Part shown: positions 54,328 through 62,894 of the stretch, piece by piece | Position numbering within the stretch: the first letter of the stretch is position 1 | Layout: the number at the start of each line of letters is the position of its first letter | DNA from: Chitinophagales bacterium | GTDB taxonomy: Bacteria > Bacteroidota > Bacteroidia > Chitinophagales > JADIYW01 | Assembly (NCBI GenBank): GCA_020636545.1 | Contig: JACJXS010000012.1 | Location: forward strand, 62,001-126,000 | Reading direction: 5' to 3' | Length of the DNA: 64,000 nt | Translations under genes and position numbers: made by a program | The notes under the pieces: model-generated | The model's database searches: none | What the model saw: only the letters and a program-made list of their open reading frames with translations | Told to the model about the DNA's origin: nothing

Positions 54328-55356
54328 ATGATAAGAAAACTTACCTATATCGCATTTATATTCTTACTGTTTTCTTGCAAAAAGGATAAGAATTCCAATC
54401 AGTTTAATAACTATTATTTTTTAAAAATTGATGATGTTGCATTGCCTATCAACATCACGGGTAATAAAATTGCTGAACATGCTGTAATTTATATCAATGA
54501 CGGACTGAATTCAAATGTAAATACAGAAAAAAATAATGTGTATTGGCAGTATATTGAAAATAAATATAAAGTAGTTTATTATGACCAAAGAGGCTCAGGA
54601 ACAGCACAAGGTAATACAAAGCCAAGTGAGATGAGTATTGAGCAATTTGCTGCTGATTTAGATAAAGTCATTGATTTTACTTTTAAAATTGCTAAAGTAA
54701 GAAGTGTTATTCTACATGGTTCAGGAATTGGTGGTGCAGTTGCTTGTTTTTATGCGTCAGATTCAACACGACAAGAAAAAATTAATGGACTTATTTTGGA
54801 AGCTCCTGCTTATGATTTAAAAAATGGATTAGCTTTATCAAAACAGAAAGTTATAGATTTAGCAGATGAAAGAATTGCTACAAATAATAACCCTGGAGGC
54901 TATTGGACAAATCTTAAAAATTATTATACTGAACATCCTGTTTTTAACTCAGAAGTATTTGAAAAGCATATAAATGTTTTGATGCAAAACAATGGATTAT
55001 TTTTCAATCTGAATAATGTAAAACAAAGAAAAACTGATGCTCCGAGTACACCTTTAGATGTAATTTACAAGAACCAACTCAATGCTTATGCTCAAATAAA
55101 ATATAATAATTCCTATTTTTCAGAAATGGATATGACACCTTTGTTATCGAAATTAGATTTACCAATTTTATTAGTATGGGGTGAGCAAGATATGTTTTTA
55201 CCCAAAGATAATTTAGCTCTAAAATTCAAATTGGCAACTGGTTCAAATGTAACTTATAACCCTACAAAATATATACAAACTGGACATATACCGCATGCTG
55301 AAGATTTCTTTAATTTTCAAGTAGATGCCTTGTCTTTTATCAATAGCTACAAATAA
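54328..55356 (+). CDS. alpha/beta-hydrolase-like lipoprotein with atypical nucleophile elbow
   Basis: A 342-residue predicted lipoprotein: signal MIRKLTYIAFIFLLFSC with lipobox Cys C17. The body is an alpha/beta hydrolase of the proline-iminopeptidase-like type, with VVYYDQRGSGTAQG (oxyanion loop), LLVWGEQDMFLPKDN (catalytic Asp) and TGHIPHAEDF (catalytic His). The expected nucleophile elbow (G-x-S-x-G-G) instead reads LHGSGIGGA: Ser is one place early and Gly occupies the nucleophile position. It may be inactive or may have shifted its serine. It is followed by trpA, 13 bases later. Confidence 0.75.
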   Translation: MIRKLTYIAFIFLLFSCKKDKNSNQFNNYYFLKIDDVALPINITGNKIAEHAVIYINDGLNSNVNTEKNNVYWQYIENKYKVVYYDQRGSGTAQGNTKPSEMSIEQFAADLDKVIDFTFKIAKVRSVILHGSGIGGAVACFYASDSTRQEKINGLILEAPAYDLKNGLALSKQKVIDLADERIATNNNPGGYWTNLKNYYTEHPVFNSEVFEKHINVLMQNNGLFFNLNNVKQRKTDAPSTPLDVIYKNQLNAYAQIKYNNSYFSEMDMTPLLSKLDLPILLVWGEQDMFLPKDNLALKFKLATGSNVTYNPTKYIQTGHIPHAEDFFNFQVDALSFINSYK

Positions 55357-55369
55357 TTGTATTTAAAAA

Positions 55370-56140
55370 ATGAATAGAATACAAAAACTCTTTAAAGAGA
55401 AAAAAGAAAATATATTAAGCATTTTTATCACGGCTGGATATCCTCATTTAAACGACCTACCACAGATTTTAGAAGCATTACAAGAAAATGGTGTCGATAT
55501 GGTTGAAATTGGAATGCCATTCTCCGACCCAACTGCAGATGGTCCAACGATTCAATATTCTAATACCATTGCTATTCAAAATGGAATGACAATCCAAAAG
55601 CTATTTAATCAACTTAAAAATATTAGAGAAAAAATTCATATTCCTTTAGTTTTAATGGGCTATATCAACCCAGCTTTACAATATGGATTTGAAAACTTTT
55701 TGAAAGAAGCTGCTCATGTTGGTATTGATGGAGTAATTATTCCAGATTTGCCAATGTATGAATATGAAAATATGTATCAAACATCATTTAAAGAAAATGG
55801 TATTGAAAATATATTTTTAGTTACACCGCAAACTTCCAATGAAAGGGTACTGCAAATTGATAGCATTTCAGATAGTTTTATTTATGTTGTTTCTACGCAT
55901 TCTATTACTGGAACAAATATTGATTTAGAGGCTCAACAATCAACTTATTTTAATAGATTGAAGCAGCTTAATTTAAAAAATCCTACTATAATTGGTTTTG
56001 GAATTAAAGATAGAAATACTTTTGAACTAGCTTGTAAAAATGCAAACGGTGCTATTATCGGCTCTGCATTTGTAAAACATATTGAACAAGCTTCTAATTT
56101 GAAAGAAAGTATTCAAGAATTTATTAAGGGAATAAAATAG
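55370..56140 (+). CDS. trpA: tryptophan synthase alpha chain
   Basis: A 256-residue (beta/alpha)8 enzyme that cleaves indole-3-glycerol phosphate to indole and glyceraldehyde 3-phosphate. The catalytic Glu is in VEIGMPFSDPTADGP and the catalytic Asp is in GVIIPDLPMYE. The phosphate site is GFGIKDRN and GAIIGSAFVK. Length is slightly short but complete. trpB is not adjacent; it must be elsewhere. It follows the lipoprotein gene closely. Confidence 0.95.
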   Translation: MNRIQKLFKEKKENILSIFITAGYPHLNDLPQILEALQENGVDMVEIGMPFSDPTADGPTIQYSNTIAIQNGMTIQKLFNQLKNIREKIHIPLVLMGYINPALQYGFENFLKEAAHVGIDGVIIPDLPMYEYENMYQTSFKENGIENIFLVTPQTSNERVLQIDSISDSFIYVVSTHSITGTNIDLEAQQSTYFNRLKQLNLKNPTIIGFGIKDRNTFELACKNANGAIIGSAFVKHIEQASNLKESIQEFIKGIK

Positions 56141-56158
56141 AAATTTGAATCTGTAGAT

Positions 56159-57175
56159 TTATATAAAAAATAAACCAATTACAGATAATAAATAAATACT
56201 TAACGCAATCCAAGAATCCATACCCATACCAAAATAACGTTGCTCCTTTTTTATAATCATACCAATTAAATAATTTATAGTAATCAGCATAGCGACTCCA
56301 GTTAGGTATAAATCTATCCTATCGGCTTTTGGTAAAATAGCATTGTTAGTTAGGAAAATGGTAGGCACAAATAATACAGGAAGAAATGCATTTCCTCCAA
56401 AAATATCATCAATGATTGGAGTATAAGAGCGTGATTTTACAAATGCTAAACCACCCGAAATTTCTGGAAGTGAAGTTACAAAAGCCAAAACTGTTGCTCC
56501 AAATATTACGCCATTAATGTTATAATGATTTGCAATGGCATTACTCGTATTTTCAAGAATTACACCAAAGAAAAGTACAAATACTGAAATTATAAACAAC
56601 CAAGTTAAAGCGGATTTTTTGCTATATTTTGATGGCATATTTTTTTCTTCAATCGTTGTATTCTTTAAAAGGTTAGAATTTTGAAATTGCTTCATTGCTA
56701 AAATACTTAGTATCCAGAGTATCAGAATAAAAAATACAGGAGGTGTCGTTCTAAAAACGATAAAACTTTCAGGAAATTGTTTGCCTATAAGCACCATAGA
56801 AAGTATGGCTACTAAAAATAATCCTTGTAAAATACTTGTTTCTGAACTAGCAAGTGTAGAAAATGGTAGCGTTTCTCGTTTTCTGGACACGAAATCAAAT
56901 AAAATCAATAAAGTAGATTGTATTGCAATGCCACCTAAAATATTTCCAACTGCCAAATCAATACTGCCATTTAAAGCACCATTAAAGACAATAGCGATTT
57001 CAGGCAAATTCGTAACTATTGCAAGCATAATTGTACCACCAAATGCAGCACCCAAATTAAATTGAAGGTCAATAGCATCAACTATTTCTGATAATTTATT
57101 GCATAAAACCCAAACTACAATAGCAGAAAAAATAAATAAAAGAATATTATAGGTTATGCTAAGCTGTAAATCCAT
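56159..57175 (-). CDS. sodium/calcium exchanger family (CaCA) cation antiporter
   Basis: A 338-residue membrane protein with ten or eleven helices and the two inverted alpha-repeats of the CaCA family: AIVTNLPEIAIVFNGALNG with DLAVGNILGG in the first, and AFVTSLPEISGG with IIDDIFGGNAF in the second. The conserved Glu of each TNLPE/TSLPE is the expected ion-binding residue. It is a bacterial YrbG-like or cation/H+ antiporter. Transport of Ca2+ against Na+ or H+ cannot be distinguished from sequence. It converges on trpA. Confidence 0.88.
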   Translation of the reverse strand: MDLQLSITYNILLFIFSAIVVWVLCNKLSEIVDAIDLQFNLGAAFGGTIMLAIVTNLPEIAIVFNGALNGSIDLAVGNILGGIAIQSTLLILFDFVSRKRETLPFSTLASSETSILQGLFLVAILSMVLIGKQFPESFIVFRTTPPVFFILILWILSILAMKQFQNSNLLKNTTIEEKNMPSKYSKKSALTWLFIISVFVLFFGVILENTSNAIANHYNINGVIFGATVLAFVTSLPEISGGLAFVKSRSYTPIIDDIFGGNAFLPVLFVPTIFLTNNAILPKADRIDLYLTGVAMLITINYLIGMIIKKEQRYFGMGMDSWIALSIYLLSVIGLFFI

Positions 57176-57242
57176 ATTTATTATTTTTTTTGTAATAAAT
57201 ATAGTTTTTTTTATAGGAATTTAAGCATAAGAGAAAAAAAAG

Positions 57243-57608
57243 TGGAGCTGGTGAGAATCGAACTCACGTCCGGACAAAGCACCCATAAGCTTTCTACATG
57301 TGTAGTACAAACTTAATTGTCGGGAATAATTAGGTGTTTATACTTACCAAATTAAACCTTAGTTTCTATAATTTCATTTGCATTAGAAACATCAACAAAC
57401 TATCTTGTTATTAATGATACTCCAGACGCTGACAACAAGAAAATCAAACGTGGGAGCATTAGCGTGTTAATACCTTGTATTAAGCTGCTAAAGCGAAAGA
57501 TCTCTCGCCAATTAAAAAAGTTATGTACTTTAGGATTAACGAGTCAATTTGTACAATACTCGACATGCTTACTTAAACGAACATCTGCCGTCAAAACCGA
57601 ACAGCCCC
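57243..57608 (-). ncRNA. ssrA: transfer-messenger RNA (tmRNA)
   Basis: About 366 nt on the minus strand. The 5' end GGGGCTGTTCGGTTTTGACG pairs with the 3' end CAGCTCC to form the tRNA-like acceptor stem, with discriminator A at 57243 and a T-arm containing GTTCGATTC. The terminal CCA is not encoded. The tag frame at 57509-57480 reads GERSFALAA followed by TAA, with a Gly resume codon; the end ALAA fits recognition by ClpXP. Its promoter is a full consensus (57664-57695). It releases stalled ribosomes. Confidence 0.95.
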
Positions 57609-57663
57609 ATAAATCAAAGAACATTTTTATCAATAACTACAAAAAGTATGCCTATTTGAATTG

Positions 57664-57695
57664 CAAAGATAAGTAAAAAAAGACACTATCCAAAA
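57664..57695 (-). promoter_or_regulatory. ssrA promoter, full consensus
   Basis: On the minus strand TTTTG (57695-57691) and TATCTTTG (57671-57664) are separated by 19 bases. The mature 5' end lies about 56 bases downstream, so a leader must be removed, as expected for RNase P processing. Confidence 0.75.
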
Positions 57696-57784
57696 TTGAG
57701 TAGGAATTACACGTATTACAGGACAAGACACTTTACTTTTCAGGACTTTCTTCTATTCGTCATAATATTTACTGTTCGGCTTTT

Positions 57785-58020
57785 TTACTTCAATACTATT
57801 TCTACAAAATTTTCTTCCATTCCAAGTTGTGTCATAATGTTTCCAATTCTGCTCATAAATGATTTTGCAGGTGAATTAATGTGAATGAATAATAAATCAT
57901 CAGTTAATTCGTTTTTTTTACTGTTCCAAAAGTTACCATCAAATATATATCCTCCGCAAAAGACTATAAACTTCTTTAGAACCTGATATCCCTAAAATAT
58001 TTTATCCTATTAAAACTCAT
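57785..58020 (-). pseudogene. degraded small ORF downstream of the DsbA/FrnE gene
   Basis: An ATG (58020) overlaps the TGA of the DsbA-family gene (ATGA) and reads about 14 codons (MSFNRIKYFRDIRF) to a TAA. From near 57978 the next frame is open for about 65 codons, encoding FCGGYIFDGNFWNSKKNE, then INSPAKSFMSRIGNIM and MEENFVEIVLK, ending TAA at 57785-57787. The composition looks like coding sequence and the total, about 78 residues, suggests a small gene broken by a frameshift. I do not recognise the family. It is one more candidate for an indel or for decay. Confidence 0.4.
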
Positions 58021-58739
58021 TCACAATTTCCATCAATAGAACATGTGGCACCATTTCCTATATTTTCAATTTTAGATTCAGTACTTGCTTTCCATTCATG
58101 AAAAGCTTTTTCTAAAGTATCTGAAAATACCGAAACTGGTTGTGCACCTGACACGCCATATTTTCTATTAAAAACAAAGAAAGGAACACCCGAAATGCCT
58201 AAATTTGCTGCTTCTTGAATATCTTGTTTTACACGGTATGCAAATTGTTCATCAGTTATTGCTTCCTCAAACGCTGGTTCATTTAATCCACTTTTCAAAG
58301 CTATACTTTTCAAAACTTCAGTATTTCCTAAATCTAATCCTTGTTCAAAATAAGCTGAAAATAATACCTCCATTAATTTATTTCCTAATCCTTCATCTTG
58401 TGCCTTCATTAAAATTCTATGAGCTTGTAAAGTATTAAATCTAATAACTTTATTAAAATCGTAGTTTAAGCCAACAGATTTTGCACTAGATGTAATTTGT
58501 GTTAGCATGTCTTCAATTTCTTCTAATGAACGACGGTATTTATTTGCTAAATAAGCTTTAATATCATATTTTTCATCTTGATTTTGAATAAAATCTGGAT
58601 CTAATTGGTAACTTTTAAATTCCAACTGAATTTGCTCTGAAAATTCAAATAATGTTAATGCTTTTTCATAATTACGTTTGCTTATATAACAAAATGGGCA
58701 AACTATATCACTCCACACCTCTACTTTAAACTTTTCCAT
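58017..58739 (-). CDS. DsbA family oxidoreductase, FrnE-like
   Basis: A 240-residue thioredoxin-fold protein. The redox motif C14-P-F-C17 lies in SDIVCPFCYISKRN, and the cis-Pro region is GISGVPFFVFNRKYGVSGAQP. An inserted helical domain (about 55-175) is typical of FrnE and 2-hydroxychromene-2-carboxylate isomerase relatives. No signal peptide is present, so it is cytoplasmic, as FrnE is. The C-terminal tail has two extra cysteines (CSIDGNC). The function is disulfide reduction or isomerisation; the partner is unknown. Confidence 0.88.
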   Translation of the reverse strand: MEKFKVEVWSDIVCPFCYISKRNYEKALTLFEFSEQIQLEFKSYQLDPDFIQNQDEKYDIKAYLANKYRRSLEEIEDMLTQITSSAKSVGLNYDFNKVIRFNTLQAHRILMKAQDEGLGNKLMEVLFSAYFEQGLDLGNTEVLKSIALKSGLNEPAFEEAITDEQFAYRVKQDIQEAANLGISGVPFFVFNRKYGVSGAQPVSVFSDTLEKAFHEWKASTESKIENIGNGATCSIDGNCE

Positions 58740-58941
58740 ACTATAAATTAAGCAACAAAGTTACTGTGATTTTGCCAATTCTAATTTAATTTAAGAAAAA
58801 TTACCAATCTTGATTTGGTTCTAATTCAGCTTTTGCTATTTAAAGAAAAAAAACACAAGTATTTTCCTTATAAAAGCCAAAAAATTACGATTTAAGTTAA
58901 AATTATTGCATTTTTATTTTAAAAAATCATTATTTTGACAC

Positions 58942-58970
58942 TTTTGCTAAAAATAATTAAACTATTTTTG
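58942..58970 (+). promoter_or_regulatory. candidate promoter of amt
   Basis: TTTTG (58942-58946) and TATTTTTG (58963-58970) are 16 bases apart, slightly short of the usual 18-20. The leader of about 50 bases lies in a long, AT-rich 285-base intergenic region with no other visible feature. Nitrogen control is likely but no site is recognised. Confidence 0.45.
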
Positions 58971-59024
58971 AAGAAAAGATATAAATTCGATTAAAATTAT
59001 TAAAAAACATTAAAAATTAATTTT

Positions 59025-60365
59025 ATGAGACTACAAAAATCGTTTTTATTACCATTTCTTTTATTAATGGCAATAGTAGCTGCAGGAGCCTTCAACCCTG
59101 GACAATCTATACAAGGAAGTACTGCTAGTACAATTGATACGGGCAATACTGCTTGGATGATTGTTGCAACCGCATTAGTTATGATTATGACGCCCGGTCT
59201 TGGGTTATTTTATGGTGGACTTGCTAATAAAAAGAATATCATTTCAACGGTTTTGCAAAGTTTCATTTCTTTAGGTATCATCAGTGTGATTTGGGTAGCC
59301 TTTGGATTTAGCTTATGTTTTGGAGAAGATGTTGGCGGATACGGTATCATTGGAAATCCTTTTACCTATTTTATGTTTAAAGGCGTAACATTGACACCTC
59401 AAGAAGGTTCAACCATTCCATTTATTCTATTTGCAATGTTTCAATTAAAATTTGCTGTTATCACACCAGCATTAATTACTGGTTCATTTGCACAACGTGT
59501 TAAGTTTTCAGCTTATTTAATTTTCATTGTGCTATTTTTCATCTTTATCTATGCTCCACTTTGCCACATGACTTGGCATGCTGATGGAATATTCTTTAAA
59601 ATGGGTGTATTAGATTTTGCTGGTGGTACGGTAGTACATTTAAGTGCTGGCTTTGCAGCTTTAGCTGGTGCCATCTTCTTAGGTCCTAGAACAGAATCTG
59701 AACGCACTCATGAATATTCTAATATTCCTTTAATTGTAATTGGAACTGGCTTATTATGGTTTGGATGGTTTGGTTTCAATGCAGGTTCAGCACTTGCTTG
59801 TAACACAGTTGCTGCAAATGCAGTTGCTACAACAAATACGGCTGCGGCTGCTGCAATGGTTGCTTGGGTTTTCCTAGATGCCTTATTAGGTAAAAAAATA
59901 TCAGCAATTGGTGCTTGTGTTGGAGCAGTTGTTGGTTTAGTAGCTATTACACCAGCTTGTGGTTTTGTTAATACTGGTGAAAGTATTGCCATTGGTGCAA
60001 TTTCTGCTATGGTAAGTAACTTTGCAGTACATTACAAAAACAAATCTTCTTTAGATGATACATTAGATGTATTCCCTTGTCATGGAGTTGGTGGTATGAT
60101 GGGTATGATACTTACTGGAGTTTTTGCTGCAGATTATGGAACTGGAATTACTGATTTTGGCTTAGCTTATGGCCAAACGAAAACATTTTTTGCTGAAATC
60201 ATTGCATTAGTAAGTGTTGCAGCTTATGTATTTTTTGGTTCTTATGCAATCTATTATATTACGAATAAAATTAAACCTATTAGAGTAAGTAAAAAAGATG
60301 AAGAATTGGGTTTGGATATTTCTCAACATGGCGAAAGCTACACCTTCGCAAAAATTAATCTTTAA
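59025..60365 (+). CDS. amt: ammonium transporter
   Basis: A 446-residue Amt-family channel with a signal-like N-terminus and eleven further helices. Conserved segments are GLGLFYGGLANKKN, DFAGGTVVHLSAG, FGWFGFNAGSA, and the pore His pair implied by MTWHADG/CHGVGGMMG. It takes up ammonium across the inner membrane. A PII gene (glnK) usually follows amt but is absent here. A strong bidirectional terminator separates it from convergent thyA. Confidence 0.94.
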   Translation: MRLQKSFLLPFLLLMAIVAAGAFNPGQSIQGSTASTIDTGNTAWMIVATALVMIMTPGLGLFYGGLANKKNIISTVLQSFISLGIISVIWVAFGFSLCFGEDVGGYGIIGNPFTYFMFKGVTLTPQEGSTIPFILFAMFQLKFAVITPALITGSFAQRVKFSAYLIFIVLFFIFIYAPLCHMTWHADGIFFKMGVLDFAGGTVVHLSAGFAALAGAIFLGPRTESERTHEYSNIPLIVIGTGLLWFGWFGFNAGSALACNTVAANAVATTNTAAAAAMVAWVFLDALLGKKISAIGACVGAVVGLVAITPACGFVNTGESIAIGAISAMVSNFAVHYKNKSSLDDTLDVFPCHGVGGMMGMILTGVFAADYGTGITDFGLAYGQTKTFFAEIIALVSVAAYVFFGSYAIYYITNKIKPIRVSKKDEELGLDISQHGESYTFAKINL

Positions 60366-60385
60366 TTGTTTATTACTAATATTAG

Positions 60386-60425
60386 AAACAGAGCTTTAGA
60401 ATTTTCTAAAGCTCTGTTTTTTTTA
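60386..60425. terminator. bidirectional terminator between amt and thyA
   Basis: A perfect 15-bp stem (AAACAGAGCTTTAGA / TCTAAAGCTCTGTTT) with a 4-nt loop is followed by T-runs on the plus strand and lies just before the end of convergent thyA. It should act for amt and, through the A-run upstream, probably also for thyA. Confidence 0.9.
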
Positions 60426-60431
60426 TAAAAT

Positions 60432-61313
60432 CTAAACGGCAACCTCTCCTTTTATATGAGGATGAGCTTCATAGTTTTCTAGCGTAAAATCTTCATACTT
60501 AAAATCAAAAATTGATTTAACCTCAGGATTTATTTTCATTTTGGGCAAAGCATACGGCGTTCTAGTGATTTGCAATTTCACTTGGTCTATATGATTGGAA
60601 TAAATATGAGCATCTCCGAATGAATGTACAAAATCGCCCAATCCTAAACCACAAACTTGAGCTACCATCATGGTAAACAATGCATAGGAAGCAATATTAA
60701 AAGGTACACCCAAAAAAGTATCTGCACTACGTTGATATAACTGGCAAGACAATTTTCCATCAATCACATAAAACTGAAAAATCGTATGGCAAGGTGGCAA
60801 AGTCATTTGTTCAATTTCTGCCACATTCCACGCACTTACAATTAAACGACGAGAATCAGGGTTTGTTTTAATTTGATGAATTAAGTTTGTAATTTGATCA
60901 ATTTCATTACCATGCTCATCTTTCCAATGTCGCCATTGTTTTCCATAAACAGGCCCTAACTCTCCATATTTTAAAGCAAATTCATGGTCATTTGCTATTT
61001 TAGCAGCAAATTCTTTCATAGTTTCTCCATTAAAATCTGGGCTATTTTTAAATTTCTGATACGGCCAATCATTCCAAATATTCACACCATTTTTACATAA
61101 ATATTCGATATTAGAATCACCCGCAATAAACCACAATAATTCATAAACAATTGATTTCAAATGCAATTTTTTGGTTGTAACCAATGGGAATCCTTCATTC
61201 AAATCAAAACGCATTTGATAACCAAACACACTAACCGTTCCTGTGCCTGTTCTGTCTTCTTTAATTGTTCCTTTATCTAAAATATGTTGTAAAAAATCTT
61301 GATATTGTTTCAT
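60432..61313 (-). CDS. thyA: thymidylate synthase
   Basis: A 293-residue ThyA that makes dTMP from dUMP with methylene-tetrahydrofolate. The catalytic Cys is in MTLPPCHTIFQFYV, the folate and nucleotide sites include QLYQRSADTFLGVPFNIASYALF and HIYSNHIDQV. The start was set at ATG 61313 (MKQYQDFLQHIL); a TTG six codons upstream only adds unlike residues. Length is somewhat longer than E. coli ThyA (264) because of an insertion near 90-140. No dfr gene is adjacent. Confidence 0.95.
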   Translation of the reverse strand: MKQYQDFLQHILDKGTIKEDRTGTGTVSVFGYQMRFDLNEGFPLVTTKKLHLKSIVYELLWFIAGDSNIEYLCKNGVNIWNDWPYQKFKNSPDFNGETMKEFAAKIANDHEFALKYGELGPVYGKQWRHWKDEHGNEIDQITNLIHQIKTNPDSRRLIVSAWNVAEIEQMTLPPCHTIFQFYVIDGKLSCQLYQRSADTFLGVPFNIASYALFTMMVAQVCGLGLGDFVHSFGDAHIYSNHIDQVKLQITRTPYALPKMKINPEVKSIFDFKYEDFTLENYEAHPHIKGEVAV

Positions 61314-61481
61314 GTCTATAAAAATAAGCAACTATTTAATAAACTAGATATTTCGATATGCACACCTTATTGGTTTGTGGAGATTAAGCACTTTTAGGAT
61401 AAATTACAGTAATAATATAAAACAAAAAAATTTTAAAAACACAAACGACTACAATACTATCAAAACAAAGAAAAATCTTGT

Positions 61482-62816
61482 CTAAATTCCTGTATAATTG
61501 AATGGTGTAATTTGTTTGAGTTCTATTTTAATATTGTCAGAAACATCTAAACTATCTATAAATTGATGAATAACTTTATCATCGATTTTAGCATTAGTTC
61601 TAGTTAAATCTCTCAACTTTTCATAAGGTTGTTCGTAGCCTTCTCTTCGTAAAACCGTTTGTATAGCTTCTGCAACTATAATCCAATTATCTTCTAAATC
61701 TTTTTTAATTTTATCTTCATTCACTAACAATTTATCCAAGCCTTTTAAAATTGAATCAATAGCAATGAGTGTATGTGCTAATGGGACACCGACATTTCTA
61801 AAAACAGTAGAATCGGTTAAATCTCTCTGCAATCTTGAAATCGGTAATTTCTCAGCCAAGTGTGTAAACAAAGCATTTGCAATACCCAAATTGCCTTCTG
61901 CATTTTCAAAATCTATAGGATTTACCTTATGTGGCATTGCACTGCTACCCACCTCCCCAGCTTTGATTTTTTGTTTAAAATAATCCATAGAAATATAAGT
62001 CCAAATATCTCGACATAAATCAATCAAAATAGTATTAATTCTAGAATAATTATGAAACAAAGCTGCCATATTATCATAATGCTCAATTTGAGTTGTCGTT
62101 TGTGAGCGAACCAATCCCAAACTATTTTCAACAAAATTATTAGCTTCACTTTTCCAATCTATTGCTGGAAATGCAACTAAATGAGCATTAAAATTTCCAG
62201 TTGCTCCACCAAATTTAGAACTATAAGGAATTGTAGAAAAGTAATTGGATTGTAAAGTTAAACGTTCAACAAAAACTTGTAATTCCTTACCTAATTTAGT
62301 TGGAGAAGCTGGTTGTCCATGTGTACGAGCCAGAAGCGGAATTGCATTATAATCTTGTACTTTTTGTGTTAATGCATCAACTAATTGTTTAAATTTATTT
62401 ACATAAACCTGATGATAAAAATCCTTTAACATCAAAGGAATTGAAGTATTATTGATGTCCTGAGAAGTTAATCCAAAATGTATAAATTCTGATTTTTGTT
62501 TCAAGTCTTCATCTTTAATATTTTCTTTGATAAAATACTCCACTGCTTTTACATCGTGATTGGTTGTCTTTTCAATTTCTTTAATTCGCAAAGCATGTTC
62601 AGTTGAAAAATCCTTTACAATAGTTCTTAAAGATTGAATTTGCGTTGCACTCAATGCTCCTATTTGTTCAATAACATTAGATAAATAAATGAAATATTCT
62701 ATTTCAACGTGTGTTCTATATTTCATCAAGGCAAATTCAGAAAAATAATTTTCCAAGTCAGCAACTTTATTTCGATATCTTCCATCTATTGGAGAAATTG
62801 CAGTAAGCGTTGTCAT
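61482..62816 (-). CDS. purB: adenylosuccinate lyase
   Basis: A 444-residue fumarase/aspartase-superfamily enzyme that removes fumarate in two steps of purine synthesis. It starts LTAISPIDGRYRNKV, has TSQDINNTS and RTHGQPASPT with the catalytic His, and the signature SSAMPHKVNPIDFENAEGN with the catalytic Ser loop. Length is typical. A -7-like TATTTTTG lies on the minus strand at 62846-62839, 22 bases upstream of the ATG, without a clear -33. Confidence 0.95.
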   Translation of the reverse strand: MTTLTAISPIDGRYRNKVADLENYFSEFALMKYRTHVEIEYFIYLSNVIEQIGALSATQIQSLRTIVKDFSTEHALRIKEIEKTTNHDVKAVEYFIKENIKDEDLKQKSEFIHFGLTSQDINNTSIPLMLKDFYHQVYVNKFKQLVDALTQKVQDYNAIPLLARTHGQPASPTKLGKELQVFVERLTLQSNYFSTIPYSSKFGGATGNFNAHLVAFPAIDWKSEANNFVENSLGLVRSQTTTQIEHYDNMAALFHNYSRINTILIDLCRDIWTYISMDYFKQKIKAGEVGSSAMPHKVNPIDFENAEGNLGIANALFTHLAEKLPISRLQRDLTDSTVFRNVGVPLAHTLIAIDSILKGLDKLLVNEDKIKKDLEDNWIIVAEAIQTVLRREGYEQPYEKLRDLTRTNAKIDDKVIHQFIDSLDVSDNIKIELKQITPFNYTGI

Positions 62817-62838
62817 TTTATATACATTTCAATTCGTA

Positions 62839-62846
62839 CAAAAATA
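62839..62846 (-). promoter_or_regulatory. candidate -7 box for purB
   Basis: The minus strand reads TATTTTTG, matching TAnnTTTG, 22 bases upstream of the ATG. I see no TTTG element 18-20 bases further upstream. Confidence 0.35.
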
Positions 62847-62894
62847 CCAAATTTGTTACTTATCTGCATATTCTAACGATTAAATAAAAAATAA

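Noticed and set aside
57464..57676. Open frame on the plus strand across the tmRNA
   Set aside because: It lies antisense to a well-supported tmRNA gene and its peptide has no recognisable pattern.
59708..59992. Alanine-rich antisense frame in amt
   Set aside because: It mirrors the conserved transmembrane codons of amt on the other strand.
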